Source: an uncultured Porphyromonadaceae bacterium (GTDB lineage Bacteria > Bacteroidota > Bacteroidia > Bacteroidales > Muribaculaceae). Taken from it: a stretch of DNA of 20,740 bases. Position numbers and translations under genes: made by a program. The stretch's first letter is position 1. Every line of letters starts with the position of its first letter. The notes beneath the pieces are model-generated. The model was not told where the DNA came from. It did no database searches and saw only the letters and a program-made list of their open reading frames with translations. Location: NCBI GenBank assembly GCA_900550025.1, contig URQP01000035.1:1-20740 (forward strand), written 5' to 3'. Positions 6,437 to 14,059 of this stretch are shown here, piece after piece.

Positions 6437-6721
6437 ATCCCTATTGTTTTTATTTTTCTTTCCAAAGGTCGTAAAAAACTGGTAGTTGAGTGCTGTTGGA
6501 AAATATGTTATAAAACATATTTTTATTATATTGTTGATTGACAATGCTTTATGTTAAAATGTTGTGCTACTGTTGTACCTGTTTTAGATACTTGTTGAGT
6601 TTTTTGTGAGTATATTTTTGGACAATGTGCCTGATGTGGTTGTAATTTTGCATCGTGATTCTGACGGATTTACAAACTTGACAGATTCAGCGAATTTAAA
6701 ACACCTAACTAAATATCTTTT
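6437..6721. promoter_or_regulatory. Divergent regulatory region, regulator/susC
   Basis: This 285-base AT-rich gap separates the two divergent genes. It holds the susC promoter (6617-6650). TGTTG-like units occur at 6560, 6571 and 6593, 11 or 22 bases apart, with a degenerate unit at 6582, and could be a regulator site. An imperfect dyad lies at 6656-6689 at the predicted transcript start. No TAnnTTTG box was found on the minus strand for the regulator. Confidence 0.5.
6617..6650 (+). promoter_or_regulatory. susC operon promoter
   Basis: TTTG at 6617-6620, a 22-base spacer and TAATTTTG at 6643-6650, a perfect TAnnTTTG box. Predicted initiation is near 6657, leaving a leader of about 65 bases. 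A second box-like TATTTTTG at 6613-6620 overlaps the -33 element. The spacing is slightly longer than the 20 bases of the aroQ and tRNA promoters, which would fit dependence on an activator. Confidence 0.55.
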
Positions 6722-9700
6722 ATGAAGAGACAGATTCTATTGTTTACGTTTTTACTGTCTGTGCTTACGAGTTTCGCGCAGACAATGAAAGTGTCGGGAG
6801 TCGTCACTTCCGCGGAAGATGGTTATCCGTTGCCGGGCGTTGCTGTGGCAGTGAGGGAGAATCCTTCGGCGGGAGTTGCCACAGACCTCGACGGTAATTA
6901 CACTGTGTCGGTCACCAAGGGGCAGACATTGGTGTTTTCTTATGTGGGTTGCCAGTCGCAGACTATTAAGGTGGGCGATTCGACGACCATAAATGTTGCC
7001 TTGAAGTCGGATGCCAATGTGCTTCAGGAAGTGGTGGCCATCGGCTACGGTACGATGAAGAAAAGCGACTTGACCGGTTCGGTGACGACGGTTGCCGCCG
7101 ACAAGTTGCAGAAGACTCCGGCCGCTTCGCTTGCCAACGCGTTGCAGGGGCAGGCTGCCGGCGTGACGGTCAACTCCAATTCCGGTCAGCCGGGTGCTGC
7201 TCCTGAGGTGCGTATCCGCGGTGTCGGTACGGTCAACGGCGCTTCACCTATATATGTGGTTGACGGAATCATCGTCGACGACATCACGTTTTTAAGTCCC
7301 AATGACATCGAATCCACCGAAATATTGAAAGACGCTTCCGCGACTGCGATATACGGTTCGCGGGGCGCAAATGGTGTGATTATAGTGACTACAAAGGGAG
7401 GAGGTAAAAATCAGAAAGCGCGTGTGACGCTCGACGCTTACGTCGGCGTGCAGCAGCGTTGGCGCAAGCTCGACGTGATGAACGCGCGCGACTTCGCCGA
7501 CACATACGTCGCTCTCAATGGATCTAATTCCGCGAAAAAGGATTATGCCGAGGGAGGTTTCAATTATTGGCTGTCGCGCTGGATGCTCGGCTCTTCCCAA
7601 TACTATCCTACGGTCTATGACCCGGAAACGAATCCTACCGGCGTGGACTATTCCGCAATCGATACTGATTGGCAGGACGAGGTGTTCCAAGACGCTATGA
7701 TTCAGAACTACCACGTCTCGATTGACGGCGGTACGGACAAGGCTACATATTCTTTGAGCGGTAGCTGGTATTCTCAGGACGGTACCATCATCGGCTCTAA
7801 CTACCAGCGTCTTACAGTCCGTCTTAATACATCTTATCAAGTCAACAACTGGTTGAAGGTCGGCGAGAACGTTTCGTTCATGAGTTCTACCGCCCGCAAT
7901 GCTATGAACAACAGTGAGAGTGCCGGTGCTTCCGTGCTTTCCGCTGCCTTCGCGATGGCTCCGTGGGACCCTGCCCGCTATCCGGAAGGCTCTGTCAACC
8001 GTCAGGGCAAGGATTTGAGCGGTCAGATAAGCGCGGGTTCCAACTTCAAGAACGTTACCAACCCGCTGAGTATGGTCGAAATGTCGCATCCTAAGGACCG
8101 CAACGAGCGTTTCGTGGGCAATGTGTTCGCCGAAATCAATCCTATCGAGGGGCTGACGTTCCGCACAAGCTACAGCTTTGACTATAATATTGCAACGAGC
8201 AAGCTTTATCAGGACGCTTACGAATTTTCTTCTTACGACAAGCGCGACAAGAACTTCCTTTCGTCGAGCATCGGCCGTACTTACAACTGGACGGTGGACA
8301 ATATCCTGACATACGCCCGCACTATCGACAAGCACGACTTCTCGATAATGGTCGGCCAAACTACAGAAGAGTATAACTATTATAGTATAGGCAGTTCCGG
8401 TTCAACCATACTCAATCCGGACGAGAAGAACTGGTATCTTTCGCAGGTTACCGACGATTTCGGCCGTCCGGGCGACAGCGTGAGCCGCAACCGCCGTGTG
8501 TCGATGCTCGGCCGTCTGCATTATAGCTGGAACAATCGCTATTTGGCTACGGTCAACTTCCGTGCCGACGGTTCCAGCAAGTTCCCCGAGAAGCCTTGGG
8601 GCTACTTCCCCTCCACCGCCCTTGCATGGAAAATCAGCGAGGAAGAGTTCATGAAAGATTTCTCGAATCTCGACATGTTGAAGATACGTGCCGGTTGGGG
8701 GCGTGTGGGTAACGACAACATCGGCAACAATGCGTTCTTGCTTACAATGTTCAACAGCGGGCCTACATTCGTAGATTATGTGTTCGGTAAGGACCAGCAG
8801 CTTGCCAACGGTGCTACTGTGCTGACTTGGATAAACAACGGCGGACACTGGGAGAACACCGAGCAATGGAGCCTTGGCGTGGACTTCGGTCTGTGGCGCG
8901 GCAAGTTGAACGGTAATGTGGACTTCTTTATCCGCAATACGAAAGATATGCTTATGTCGGTAACCGCTCCGGCACATGTGGGCAACCGCTACGCAAGTAC
9001 TGCCAATGTTGGTACGGTGCGCAACCGCGGTGCTGAAATCACGCTCGAACACCGCAACCAGATAGGCGATTTTGCTTACTCAATCAGCGGTAACGTCTCG
9101 TTCATCGACAACGAACTGACCGGATTGAACGGTGGTTCGCCGATTTACAGCGGTTACAACAACGTTACAGTCGTTGACCAAGGTTATCCTCTCTATTATT
9201 TCTGGGGATATGAATATGATGGTATTTACCAGACTGACCAAGAAGCTCTCGATTATCTTTCCGGCTATACGTCCTCCGATATTCCTTTCCATGCCGGTGA
9301 CGCTAAATATAAGGACAACAATGGCGACGGACGCATCGACGACAACGACCGCACGAAGCTCGGCTCGAGCATTCCTTGGCTCAACTACGGTTTGAATATC
9401 GGCTTGGAATGGAAGAATTTCGACGTTCAACTGTTCTTCCAAGGCGTGGCCGGCAACAAGATTTACAACCAGATGCGCCACCGTCTTGAAGGCGACGGTA
9501 CGCAGTCTGTTCTCAGCTCGGTAATGGCAAACGCTTGGCGTTCGGACTATACGGAAGGCACTATTCCTAATCCTAAGAATTCGGTGAACTACTACGTTTC
9601 CGACCGCTTCTTGGAGAACGGCTCGTATTTCCGCTTGAAGAACATGCAAATCGGCTACACTATTCCTGCCGAGAAAATCAAGAAAGTGGGATTGCAGAAC

Positions 9701-9841
9701 TGCCGCATCTATTTGCAGGGCGCAAACCTGTTGACAGCTACCAAATACACCGGTTTCGACCCGGAAGTAGGGGGCAGCATCGACTACGGCAACTATCCTC
9801 AGGCGCGTTCGTTCATTTTGGGTGCAAACATAACGTTCTAA
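6722..9841 (+). CDS. SusC/RagA-type TonB-dependent glycan importer
   Basis: An outer-membrane channel of 1039 residues that imports oligosaccharides using TonB energy together with its SusD lid. It has a signal peptide (1-20, ending SFAQ) and a carboxypeptidase-regulatory-like domain (about 22-98, VSGVVTSAEDGYPLPGV). The SusC-type motif EVVAIGYGT follows at 103-111, then the plug domain (about 115-226) with IYVVDG and YGSRGANGVIIVTTK. The remainder is the beta-barrel, ending in an aromatic residue (FILGANITF) as outer-membrane proteins do. There is no extra N-terminal STN domain, so regulation through an anti-sigma factor is unlikely. susD starts 21 bases downstream. The beta-glucan substrate is inferred from the enzymes nearby. 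Confidence 0.95.
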   Translation: MKRQILLFTFLLSVLTSFAQTMKVSGVVTSAEDGYPLPGVAVAVRENPSAGVATDLDGNYTVSVTKGQTLVFSYVGCQSQTIKVGDSTTINVALKSDANVLQEVVAIGYGTMKKSDLTGSVTTVAADKLQKTPAASLANALQGQAAGVTVNSNSGQPGAAPEVRIRGVGTVNGASPIYVVDGIIVDDITFLSPNDIESTEILKDASATAIYGSRGANGVIIVTTKGGGKNQKARVTLDAYVGVQQRWRKLDVMNARDFADTYVALNGSNSAKKDYAEGGFNYWLSRWMLGSSQYYPTVYDPETNPTGVDYSAIDTDWQDEVFQDAMIQNYHVSIDGGTDKATYSLSGSWYSQDGTIIGSNYQRLTVRLNTSYQVNNWLKVGENVSFMSSTARNAMNNSESAGASVLSAAFAMAPWDPARYPEGSVNRQGKDLSGQISAGSNFKNVTNPLSMVEMSHPKDRNERFVGNVFAEINPIEGLTFRTSYSFDYNIATSKLYQDAYEFSSYDKRDKNFLSSSIGRTYNWTVDNILTYARTIDKHDFSIMVGQTTEEYNYYSIGSSGSTILNPDEKNWYLSQVTDDFGRPGDSVSRNRRVSMLGRLHYSWNNRYLATVNFRADGSSKFPEKPWGYFPSTALAWKISEEEFMKDFSNLDMLKIRAGWGRVGNDNIGNNAFLLTMFNSGPTFVDYVFGKDQQLANGATVLTWINNGGHWENTEQWSLGVDFGLWRGKLNGNVDFFIRNTKDMLMSVTAPAHVGNRYASTANVGTVRNRGAEITLEHRNQIGDFAYSISGNVSFIDNELTGLNGGSPIYSGYNNVTVVDQGYPLYYFWGYEYDGIYQTDQEALDYLSGYTSSDIPFHAGDAKYKDNNGDGRIDDNDRTKLGSSIPWLNYGLNIGLEWKNFDVQLFFQGVAGNKIYNQMRHRLEGDGTQSVLSSVMANAWRSDYTEGTIPNPKNSVNYYVSDRFLENGSYFRLKNMQIGYTIPAEKIKKVGLQNCRIYLQGANLLTATKYTGFDPEVGGSIDYGNYPQARSFILGANITF

Positions 9842-9862
9842 TCTTTAAAGTTTAGTGAATCA

Positions 9863-11464
9863 ATGAAAACAAGATATATATTGACAGTGTTGGGCGGTAT
9901 GGCTCTGCTTTCTGCCACTACCTCATGCAACGACTGGCTGAAGGAAGAGGCACCGGGTACTACCAACCTCAACGACTTTTTTACTTCCGGAACGACGGCC
10001 ATACAGACGGTCAATGCTTGCTATACGCCGTTGGCATGGGAGTATAACTCGACTTATTTTTCAGAATGGTTTATCGGCGACATCGCTTCCGACGATGCTT
10101 TGAAAGGCGGTCAGACAACCAGCGATATGGCCGATGCCTACGACATCGAGAATTTCAAGACCAACGCTAACAACGGTCTGTTGCTCGATTTCTACCGTGC
10201 GCAGTATCAGGGAATAGCACGTTGCAACCTTGCCTTGCAGCAAGTGCCTGATGTTGATCCCGACGAAACTATGACGCAGGAACGCAAGGATTGTCTTCTC
10301 GGAGAGGCTTATTTCTTGCGTGCCTACTATTATTTCCGTCTTGTGAGGGTGTTCGGCGGAGTGCCTTACGTGGATTTTGTAATCGACAGCTCCAACAATT
10401 GGCAGCAGCCGCGCGCCACTGCCGACTACGTTTACCAGAAAATCGTAGAGGATCTTTTGCGTGCCGAGCCGCTTTTGTGGAACAAGAGCCAGTATGCCGA
10501 CGAGGATCTCGGACGCGCCACAAAGGGCGCGGCTCAGGCAATGCTCCTGAAAGTCTACCTTTATATGCACGACTATGAAAATGCCTATAAATGGGGCACG
10601 ACTTTTATGGAGCAGCAGTATAATACCGGCGAATACAGCCTTTGCCCTAATTATCCCGACAACTTTACGCTTGCCGGAGAGAATGGGCCGGAATCGGTGT
10701 TCGAGATACAGTATATGGAAGACCCGACGAGCGACTATGGCGAAGGCTTCGGCTTCACTCGCGGTACGTTCACCACGATTCTGACACGCAGCCGTGCGGC
10801 ATCGCTTGGCGGAAATGCCGGATGGGGTTTCAACCACCCGACGCACGACCTCTACAATGAGTTCGAACAGGGTGACCCGCGCCGCGACTGGACAATCAGC
10901 CAGCCCGAACAGTCGGAAATCGAGGCTAATAGCGACCTTACGTATCTTGGCAGCTATTACAATAACGCCAAGACGGAATTTAAGGAAAACGGCGCATATT
11001 ATGTACTTGACCATGCCACACGCTCGCCGCTCAACTACCGGTTGATACGTCTTTCGGACGTGATGTTGATGTATGCAGAGGCTGCTGTTCATCAAGGCGA
11101 CACCGGTACGGCCACCACGATGCTCAAAAATGTGCGTAGCCGTGTAGGTATGCCTACCTATGGAAACTATCAGGTTCAGTCTGATTGGGAAATGCCTTCC
11201 GACGGCGACGGCAGCCCATTGCTTCGCGCAATCTGCCACGAACGCCGCGTTGAGCTCGCCATGGAGGGACACCGCTGGTTCGACCTTTGCCGTTGGGGCA
11301 TAGCCTACGAGGTGATGGACAAGGACAACGGTACTTACGGCTCTCACGAGTCGGCCGAGGCACGTGCCGAAATGGCTTCGTTCATCGAGGGCAAGAACGA
11401 ACTGTTCCCGATTCCGGCCGAGGAAATCAACCTTAACCCGATGGAGCAGAATCCGGGATACTAA
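9863..11464 (+). CDS. SusD/RagB-type surface glycan-binding lipoprotein
   Basis: A 533-residue outer-membrane lipoprotein that caps SusC and captures oligosaccharides. The signal peptide ends in ATTSC, with lipidated Cys22 followed by NDWLKEE, an acidic start typical of surface-exported Bacteroidetes lipoproteins. The helical TPR-like core includes LGEAYFLRAYYYFRLVRVFGGVPYV, a hallmark of the family. The C-terminal region has LRAICHERRVELAMEGHRWFDLCRWG, and the end is LFPIPAEEINLNPMEQNPGY, also characteristic. It is 21 bases downstream of susC and clearly in the same operon. Confidence 0.95.
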   Translation: MKTRYILTVLGGMALLSATTSCNDWLKEEAPGTTNLNDFFTSGTTAIQTVNACYTPLAWEYNSTYFSEWFIGDIASDDALKGGQTTSDMADAYDIENFKTNANNGLLLDFYRAQYQGIARCNLALQQVPDVDPDETMTQERKDCLLGEAYFLRAYYYFRLVRVFGGVPYVDFVIDSSNNWQQPRATADYVYQKIVEDLLRAEPLLWNKSQYADEDLGRATKGAAQAMLLKVYLYMHDYENAYKWGTTFMEQQYNTGEYSLCPNYPDNFTLAGENGPESVFEIQYMEDPTSDYGEGFGFTRGTFTTILTRSRAASLGGNAGWGFNHPTHDLYNEFEQGDPRRDWTISQPEQSEIEANSDLTYLGSYYNNAKTEFKENGAYYVLDHATRSPLNYRLIRLSDVMLMYAEAAVHQGDTGTATTMLKNVRSRVGMPTYGNYQVQSDWEMPSDGDGSPLLRAICHERRVELAMEGHRWFDLCRWGIAYEVMDKDNGTYGSHESAEARAEMASFIEGKNELFPIPAEEINLNPMEQNPGY

Positions 11465-11469
11465 TAATG

Positions 11470-11527
11470 GTTGAGTGTTGAATGTTGGGTGTTTAGTGAA
11501 AATCTCTTTCAACACTCATCACTCAAC
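11470..11527 (+). repeat. Heptad repeat copy 2 with inverted units
   Basis: Four forward heptads (GTTGAGT, GTTGAAT, GTTGGGT, GTTTAGT; 11470-11497) follow the susD stop by 5 bases. After a short spacer, three heptads lie inverted at 11507-11527 (GTTGAGT, GATGAGT, GTTGAAA on the minus strand). Two alternative stems form: GTTGAGTG (11470-11477) with CACTCAAC (11520-11527), and GAGTGTTGAA (11473-11482) with TTCAACACTC (11508-11517). It could slow or stop read-through after susD, but no T-run follows. Confidence 0.7.
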
Positions 11528-11546
11528 AAAAAAATGAATATCAGGA

Positions 11547-11574
11547 GTGCAGGCGGGCAAGCGTCTGTCTGCAC
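11547..11574 (+). other. 12-bp hairpin with G-U pairs, upstream of 11621 gene
   Basis: GTGCAGGCGGGC (11547-11558) pairs with GTCTGTCTGCAC (11563-11574) around an AAGC loop. Three of the 12 pairs are G-U, so the structure is much stronger in RNA of this strand than on the opposite strand. CCCTTAAATAAAA follows, not a T-run. It could act as a processing or stability element between susD and the next gene, or as a weak attenuator. Confidence 0.45.
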
Positions 11575-11620
11575 CCTTAAATAAAAACAACAAACTAACT
11601 AATTTAAATTTTACACAATT

Positions 11621-12571
11621 ATGAAAAAAATGACTCTTTTGGCTGCTATGGCAGTCTGTGGTATGGGTGCGGTGAACGCACAGTACATTGTAGAGCCGGG
11701 TATCGAAAGAACTACTTCGACAGGTGCTATCTACGATGTCGTTGTATTGAACGACGCTACAATAGCCGAGTTGCAGCAGGCCGGCAAGACTGTGAACGAC
11801 TTGCGCGTTGACGAGACAAACGTATGCACTGATGTGTGGGAAAAGGGAGAAACACTTCAGGGTGGTAGTGCTATCGGTCCGGGCGTTGACGGCAATATGG
11901 ACGGCTATCCTTCTTGGATTGTAGGTAACGCAGGTTGGTCGGGAGGCGGTCTCCGCATGGTTGCAGGCTATAATATGGACTGTTCTCACTTCACTGACGA
12001 CACTCATTTCCACTGTGCAATCAAGGCGGGCGGCTCTGCTCTTCCTGCATCTTTGGCTTTGATTGTGCTTGACGACGCGAAAGATGGCTTCTCTCCCGCT
12101 AAGATTGCTGTTGGAACAGCTTTCAACGACGGCGGAGCTATTTATCCTACAGTAGGTTCAATTCCTGAAGGAGGCGACTGGGCTGCGGTTGACATCACTT
12201 TCGGTGATCTGAAGAGATTTTACCCGACATTCTCTTATAGCACTACAAGCAAGTTTGCAAGCTCCACACAGGGCTATGTGATTTCTTATCTTGGCGGTGG
12301 TGTTGCCGGACAGGGATTTGATTTGGACGCGGTTTACTTCTATACCCCGGCAAACGGCAGTGTTGAAGGCGTAGCTGCCGACGAGGTTGATATCTTGGTT
12401 TCCGACAAGACTGTCAGCGTGCTTGGTGGTAAGGACGGTATCGAGCTTTACAACATCTCCGGCCAGCTGGTTAAGAAAGTAGCCAACACTGTTATGGGCA
12501 TCGAGGATCTCAATGCTGGCATCTATGTCGTTAAGGCAGGTAATGCAGTTAAGAAAGTGGTTATCCGCTAA
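11621..12571 (+). CDS. Secreted PUL protein of unknown function, T9SS-like tail
   Basis: A 316-residue protein in the third position after susC/susD, where surface glycan-binding proteins are usually encoded. The signal peptide (1-20, ending AVNA) has no lipobox Cys. The central part (about 25-245) is rich in Gly, aromatic residues and predicted strands, with GYPSWIVGNAGWSGGG, GGDWAAVDITFGDLKRFYP and FDLDAVYFYTP, reminiscent of a jelly-roll carbohydrate-binding domain. No catalytic motif is recognised. The C-terminal 65 residues resemble a T9SS type A sorting domain: IELYNISGQLVKKV, then LNAGIYVVKAGNAVKKVVIR. A soluble or surface-attached glucan-binding protein is my inference; the domain family is not identified. 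No promoter box is visible in the 156-base gap, so it probably shares the susC transcript. A terminator follows at 12605. Confidence 0.85.
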   Translation: MKKMTLLAAMAVCGMGAVNAQYIVEPGIERTTSTGAIYDVVVLNDATIAELQQAGKTVNDLRVDETNVCTDVWEKGETLQGGSAIGPGVDGNMDGYPSWIVGNAGWSGGGLRMVAGYNMDCSHFTDDTHFHCAIKAGGSALPASLALIVLDDAKDGFSPAKIAVGTAFNDGGAIYPTVGSIPEGGDWAAVDITFGDLKRFYPTFSYSTTSKFASSTQGYVISYLGGGVAGQGFDLDAVYFYTPANGSVEGVAADEVDILVSDKTVSVLGGKDGIELYNISGQLVKKVANTVMGIEDLNAGIYVVKAGNAVKKVVIR

Positions 12572-12604
12572 TCGGTTTTTTGATTCTATAGACAACTAAT
12601 TACC

Positions 12605-12636
12605 GGGGACGGACGCAAGTCGCCCGCCCCCTTTTT
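12605..12636 (+). terminator. Terminator after the susC-susD-11621 unit
   Basis: The stem GGGG (12605-12608), a bulged A, then CGG pairs with CCG and CCCC (12624-12630), followed by C and five Ts (12632-12636). It lies 34 bases after the stop of the 11621 gene and separates the uptake genes from the enzyme genes. Confidence 0.75.
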
Positions 12637-12870
12637 AAGAAATACAGGTGCCGTTTCCCTGCGACGAAACGGAGAAGGCAGCGTAGCTGCCACACAGCTT
12701 TAACCCCATGCAAGCGGAGCGCAGCTTGGGGTGGAAAATGCCTAAAAGAATATCGGCCTCATAGAGGTCGGACTTATTGCAATGGGTGTGCGACCGCTAT
12801 GCGGCAAGCGGTTGATTCCGCAACTTTGCGAACTTTAAGCTCAGATAGGAAAATATAAAAACTTGATGAT
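12637..12870 (+). other. Intergenic region with five consecutive hairpins
   Basis: After the terminator there is no gene until 12871. Five hairpins stand in a row. They are CCGTTTC/GAAACGG (12651-12672), GGCAGC/GCTGCC (12677-12691), a CCCC...GGGG stem with an internal loop (12704-12731), CGGCCTC/GAGGTCG (12754-12770) and ACCGCT/AGCGGT (12793-12812). CAACTTTG at 12821-12828 is one base away from a TAnnTTTG -7 box and could initiate the GH16 operon, but no TTG lies at the proper distance upstream. The region may be a REP-like repeat cluster or a structured leader RNA. Confidence 0.5.
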
Positions 12871-14043
12871 ATGAAAACTACTGGATTGATTGCATCGGCC
12901 TTGATGGCGATGGCATTGCCCGCTTTGGCGGCAGAACCGCAGGTCGGTACCGGAGAGACCGACGGATATAAATTGGTATGGCAGGACTTGTTTGACGGTA
13001 CGTCGCTCAACCTTGACCGTTGGAACATTGAGGTAAACGGCGACGGTGGCGGCAACAACGAGTTGCAGTACTACACGGCGCGTTTGGACAATGTGCGCGT
13101 AGGCGATGACGGCGAGGGCAACGGTTGCCTTATACTCACTGCAAAGAAAGAAGTGTACAACGGAAAGCAATGCACTTCCGGACGCATCACGACGAAGAAC
13201 AAAATCGCATTCAAGCATGGTAAAATAGAGGCTGCCATCAAGCTGCCGCAAACTGCCAACGGCTTGTGGCCGGCGTTCTGGATGATGGGCAACGATTTCG
13301 ACCAAGTGGGTTGGCCGCGCTGTGGCGAAACCGACATTATGGAGTTCGGTAACGCTACCGGCATAGCCAACGGTACGCAGGACCGCTATTTCAACGGCGC
13401 ATGCCACTGGGGTACGGCATGGAACGACCATCGTCAGCATGCTAACGCCATAACCAATTCTTACAGCTTGCAGGATGGAGAGTTCCATATCTATACCTGC
13501 ATTTGGGATCAGGACAAGGTTGCCATGTATGTCGATCTTGACAGGAATCCTAATGCGTCACCTTATTATATTATGACTATTCCGGAAACTACTACAGACC
13601 AGACGCATCCGGGATACTATTTCCATAAGGAGAATTTCATATTGTTCAATCTTGCCGTGGGTGGCAATTTCCCGGGCATTTGGGATATTAACAGCATCAC
13701 GGCTCTTAATGAGGGTAATAATTACCAGCAGAGCATGTATGTCAACTATGTGAAGATTTATCAGAAAGGCACTTCCGACGAATCCACCAATTTTGCCGAT
13801 CCCGGAGATACTACTATGGGCGGTGTCGATGGTGTTGCGGCCGCAGAGATGGAAATCGGTTATGCTGCCGGGGTGGTTACGTTGCCTGTTGCTGGTGATA
13901 TTCAGGTTTACAGTGCGTCGGGCGCTCTCGTGGCTTCCGGCCGTGGCGAGCAGCTTTCGGTTGACGGTCTCGCCGCAGGTATGTATATCGTAAAGGCGAA
14001 TGCCGGCGGATGTCAGGCTACACGCAAGATTGTTGTACGTTGA
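12871..14043 (+). CDS. GH16 endo-beta-1,3-glucanase with T9SS-like tail
   Basis: A 390-residue secreted glucanase of glycoside hydrolase family 16, laminarinase/lichenase-like, cutting internal beta-glucan bonds with retention. It has a signal peptide (1-20, ALPALA) and a beta-jelly-roll catalytic domain (about 33-300). The active-site strand is GETDIMEFG, giving nucleophile Glu153, Asp155 and acid/base Glu158. Other family landmarks are NELQYY, SGRI, GLWPAFWMMG and FNLAVGGNFPG. The C-terminus (about 320-390) is a T9SS type A-like sorting domain (IQVYSASGALVASG, then LAAGMYIVKA and KIVVR), so export through the outer membrane is expected. It is followed 16 bases later by a second GH16 gene. 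Exact linkage preference (1,3 versus mixed 1,3/1,4) cannot be read. Confidence 0.92.
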   Translation: MKTTGLIASALMAMALPALAAEPQVGTGETDGYKLVWQDLFDGTSLNLDRWNIEVNGDGGGNNELQYYTARLDNVRVGDDGEGNGCLILTAKKEVYNGKQCTSGRITTKNKIAFKHGKIEAAIKLPQTANGLWPAFWMMGNDFDQVGWPRCGETDIMEFGNATGIANGTQDRYFNGACHWGTAWNDHRQHANAITNSYSLQDGEFHIYTCIWDQDKVAMYVDLDRNPNASPYYIMTIPETTTDQTHPGYYFHKENFILFNLAVGGNFPGIWDINSITALNEGNNYQQSMYVNYVKIYQKGTSDESTNFADPGDTTMGGVDGVAAAEMEIGYAAGVVTLPVAGDIQVYSASGALVASGRGEQLSVDGLAAGMYIVKANAGGCQATRKIVVR

Positions 14044-14059
14044 TAGAATCTGTCGGAGA

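Noticed and set aside
6437..6544. 36-residue N-terminal extension of the regulator
   Set aside because: It would place the signal peptide in the interior. The ATG at 6436 gives a normal N-terminus.
7292..8359. 355-codon open frame antisense to susC
   Set aside because: An overlap shadow of susC without any family resemblance.
10061..11515. 484-codon open frame antisense to susD
   Set aside because: Same reason: a mirror of a well-supported gene in a GC-balanced codon context, with no signal peptide or motif.
14000..14059. Upstream start for the second GH16 gene overlapping the first
   Set aside because: The added residues are not signal-like, and the ATG at 14060 gives a clean signal peptide.
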